Assembly: GCA_009840065.1 (NCBI GenBank)
Contig: VXON01000199.1
Location: 1-6,270, forward strand
Origin: Cenarchaeum sp. SB0662_bin_33
Lineage (GTDB): Archaea; Thermoproteota; Nitrososphaeria; Nitrososphaerales; Nitrosopumilaceae
Direction: 5' to 3'
Length of the DNA: 6,270 bases
Under the pieces are notes generated by a model. It saw only the letters and a list, made by a program, of their open reading frames with translations. It was not told the DNA's origin and did no database searches. Both the position numbers and the translations under genes were made by a program. This document shows positions 4,953 through 6,270 of the stretch, piece after piece (within the stretch, counting starts at the first letter, position 1; each line of letters begins with the position of its first letter).

Positions 4953-6032
4953 TTAGACACCCTCGGGTTTTAACAGTATCTTGCCAAACATACCTTTGCC
5001 GTTCAGCATTTTAGTATGTGCCTCTGCGGCCTGCTCAAAGCTATACACAGAGTCAATAATAGACTTGATCTTGCCACGACCCATCCAAAAGAGTCCCTCT
5101 TCTAGCTCGGCCTTGGTTCCCTGTGTAGCACCTAGTATGTTTGTGCCTTTGAAGAATATGTGACGCAGATCGGTATGTGCATCGTAGCCGGTAGTGGCTC
5201 CACACGTTACTAGGGTGGCTCCATACTTTAGCAGTGTGAGTTGTTTGTTCCAGTGGGTCTCTCCTATGTGATCAAATGAGAGATCAATTCCAGGTGGTGT
5301 ACCATTTTTTTTTGCTATCTCCTTACTAATGGCGCGTACCTCCTTATGCCAGTCGTCTTTACGGTGATCCACCGCATAGTCTGCCCCTAACTCTCTTAAC
5401 TGGTCTAGCTTGTCGGCGCTGGCAGTAGCAATAACGTCACAGTTGTAAAGTTTTGCTATCTGAATTCCAAAAGAGCCGACTCCGGATCCTCCACCCATTA
5501 TCAGAACGGTCTGACCTGGAGTTATCTTTGCTCTACCTACCAGCATATGCCAGGCTGTAAGAATTGTCATTGAGGAAGCGGCGGCTTGATCATATGAGAC
5601 GCCATCTGGTATCTTTGTAACATTCACCTCAGGAAGATGTATCAGTTCGGAATATGCGCCCCAAGCCGGACCAGTCTGGAAACCCCATATGGTCCTAGCG
5701 GCGCAGTCGAACTCTCTTCCACTAGTACATGCTTGACAGACTCGGCAAGTCATATTGGAGTGGGAGACCACCCGGTCCCCTACCTTTATCTGTCTGACAT
5801 TCTCACCAACGGCAATTACATCGCCTGCAGCATCTGAACCGGATACATGGGGCAATTTGACGGGAACTGGCTTTCCCCTCATACCCCAAATATCGTTGTA
5901 GTTTAGCGCCGCAGTTTTTAACTTAAAGATTACTTCGTCAGGCTTTGGCTTGGGATCATCTAATTCTTCCACATTGAGTATCTTAGAGTAATTATCATCA
6001 GGAGTGTATTCGTGATATACAACAGCTTTCAT
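4953..6032 (-). CDS. Zinc-ribbon medium-chain dehydrogenase/reductase (quinone or enoyl-CoA reductase-like)
   Basis: This 359-residue MDR-superfamily oxidoreductase has an N-terminal GroES-like domain (1 to about 150) and a Rossmann domain (about 170-320) with VLIMGGGSGVGSFG (176-189) for NAD(P)H. ATASADK (202-208) after the second strand suggests NADPH. The structural zinc site is complete: C96, C99, C102 and C110. The catalytic zinc site is not: NYNDIWG (44-50) has no cysteine at the usual position, and GSD (65-67) replaces the usual GHE. That pattern is typical of quinone and enoyl/acryloyl-CoA reductase-like members rather than alcohol dehydrogenases. I chose ATG 6032 (MKAVVYHEY), where family similarity begins and where a TATA box lies 26 nt upstream; the frame stays open for 44 more codons to 6164, but that stretch is not family-like. 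The CitE-like gene follows after 7 nt, suggesting linked CoA-thioester chemistry; the substrate is unknown. Confidence 0.88.
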   Translation of the reverse strand: MKAVVYHEYTPDDNYSKILNVEELDDPKPKPDEVIFKLKTAALNYNDIWGMRGKPVPVKLPHVSGSDAAGDVIAVGENVRQIKVGDRVVSHSNMTCRVCQACTSGREFDCAARTIWGFQTGPAWGAYSELIHLPEVNVTKIPDGVSYDQAAASSMTILTAWHMLVGRAKITPGQTVLIMGGGSGVGSFGIQIAKLYNCDVIATASADKLDQLRELGADYAVDHRKDDWHKEVRAISKEIAKKNGTPPGIDLSFDHIGETHWNKQLTLLKYGATLVTCGATTGYDAHTDLRHIFFKGTNILGATQGTKAELEEGLFWMGRGKIKSIIDSVYSFEQAAEAHTKMLNGKGMFGKILLKPEGV

Positions 6033-6050
6033 TAGGAATATTGTATTCTG

Positions 6051-6064
6051 CCTATAATTATAGG
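6051..6064 (-). promoter_or_regulatory. Palindromic TATA box of the dehydrogenase-lyase operon
   Basis: CCTATAATTATAGG is a perfect 14-bp palindrome centred 25.5 nt upstream of the A of the dehydrogenase ATG (6032). That is the distance from an archaeal TATA box to its transcription start, so the mRNA is predicted to be leaderless. No Shine-Dalgarno sequence lies between. The symmetry extends beyond the TATA core to the CC/GG ends, so it could also be a site for a dimeric regulator competing with TBP; that part is inference. Confidence 0.55.
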
Positions 6065-6204
6065 TAGTGAGTGGAATCTCTACAAATCCGGACTGCCATA
6101 TACTAAATTTCATGCTCATGCCTATATCTTGTGCATTCTGCATTGCGTATCGGCAGACTATCATCCATAATTAAATAACTGACCTGCCGGGGGCTTTTTA
6201 TGAG

Positions 6205-6270
6205 TCAAGCTTGCATGTCACCATCTTTTAGGATGTCCAGAGTGGATATGTGCTCCCAAAGCCGTTGGAG
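6205..6270 (-). CDS. 3' end of an unrecognised leftward protein (partial, enters from the right edge)
   Basis: Reading leftward from the right edge, 21 codons are open and end at a TGA (6207-6205). The last residues are LWEHISTLDILKDGDMQA. The composition is that of an ordinary soluble protein end: an amphipathic helix followed by an acidic tail. The other two frames on this strand hit stops. A rightward frame from ATG 6200 is also open to the edge, but its peptide is rich in Ser, Met, Cys and Arg and looks like the antisense shadow. I do not recognise the family. A 172-bp spacer separates this stop from the dehydrogenase start, so the dehydrogenase is probably not in its operon. Confidence 0.45.
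   Translation of the reverse strand, partial: LQRLWEHISTLDILKDGDMQA

Noticed and set aside
6200..6270. Rightward open frame from ATG 6200 to the window edge, with a TATA-like box about 27 nt upstream
   Set aside because: The peptide is dominated by Ser, Met, Cys and Arg, as expected of an antisense shadow, and the leftward frame over the same bases looks more like real protein. The short length leaves this uncertain.
1..6270. CRISPR arrays, insertion sequences, tRNA/rRNA genes, phage or toxin-antitoxin modules
   Set aside because: By eye I saw no direct repeats with spacers, terminal inverted repeats, transposase motifs or cloverleaf sequences. The window is mostly ordinary housekeeping and metabolic genes.

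Overview
The window reads as a compact archaeal chromosome segment, most likely from a Thaumarchaeota/Nitrososphaerota (ammonia-oxidising archaeon) relative. The archaeal assignment is firm. Trm56 (the archaeal tRNA C56 2'-O-methyltransferase) and transcription factor E are archaeal markers, the HflX has an archaeal-type linker, and AT-rich TATA-like boxes lie about 26-31 nt upstream of start codons with almost no leader. The thaumarchaeal placement is weaker: it rests on the general look of the zinc-ribbon dehydrogenase and of the codon usage (heavy use of ATA for Ile and AGG for Arg), and no database search was possible.

Layout. The left edge (1-76) holds the first 25 codons of an unrecognised minus-strand gene. 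A 135-bp AT-rich divergent promoter region follows. A rightward series then runs to 3327: a small coiled-coil protein resembling the peripheral-stalk subunit H of A/V-type ATP synthase (212-553); an uncharacterised RNase H-fold (RuvC/YqgF-like) protein with an extra N-terminal domain (608-1204); the ribosome-associated GTPase HflX (1204-2316); Trm56 (2270-2791); and TFE (2812-3327). The last four are tightly packed. The RNase H-like gene and hflX share one base (TGATG), trm56 starts inside the end of hflX, and tfe follows 20 nt later.

The right half is leftward. A medium-chain dehydrogenase/reductase (4953-6032) is followed 7 nt later by a CitE/HpcH-type CoA-ester lyase homologue (4094-4945), and then by a TPR protein (3324-4061) with its own likely promoter. 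The TPR gene converges on tfe, and their stop codons interlock in one CTAG palindrome. At the right edge (6205-6270) the C-terminal 21 codons of another leftward protein are probably present.

How the genes work together. The rightward block is information processing: tRNA modification (Trm56), transcription initiation (TFE), a ribosome-associated GTPase (HflX) and a possible nuclease. The leftward pair looks metabolic: a reductase lacking the usual catalytic-zinc ligands next to a CoA-ester lyase family member, suggesting CoA-thioester chemistry, although the substrates cannot be read from sequence. I found no CRISPR array, transposon, rRNA or tRNA, and no gene-free stretch over 300 bp. The least understood gene is the RNase H-like protein at 608-1204.
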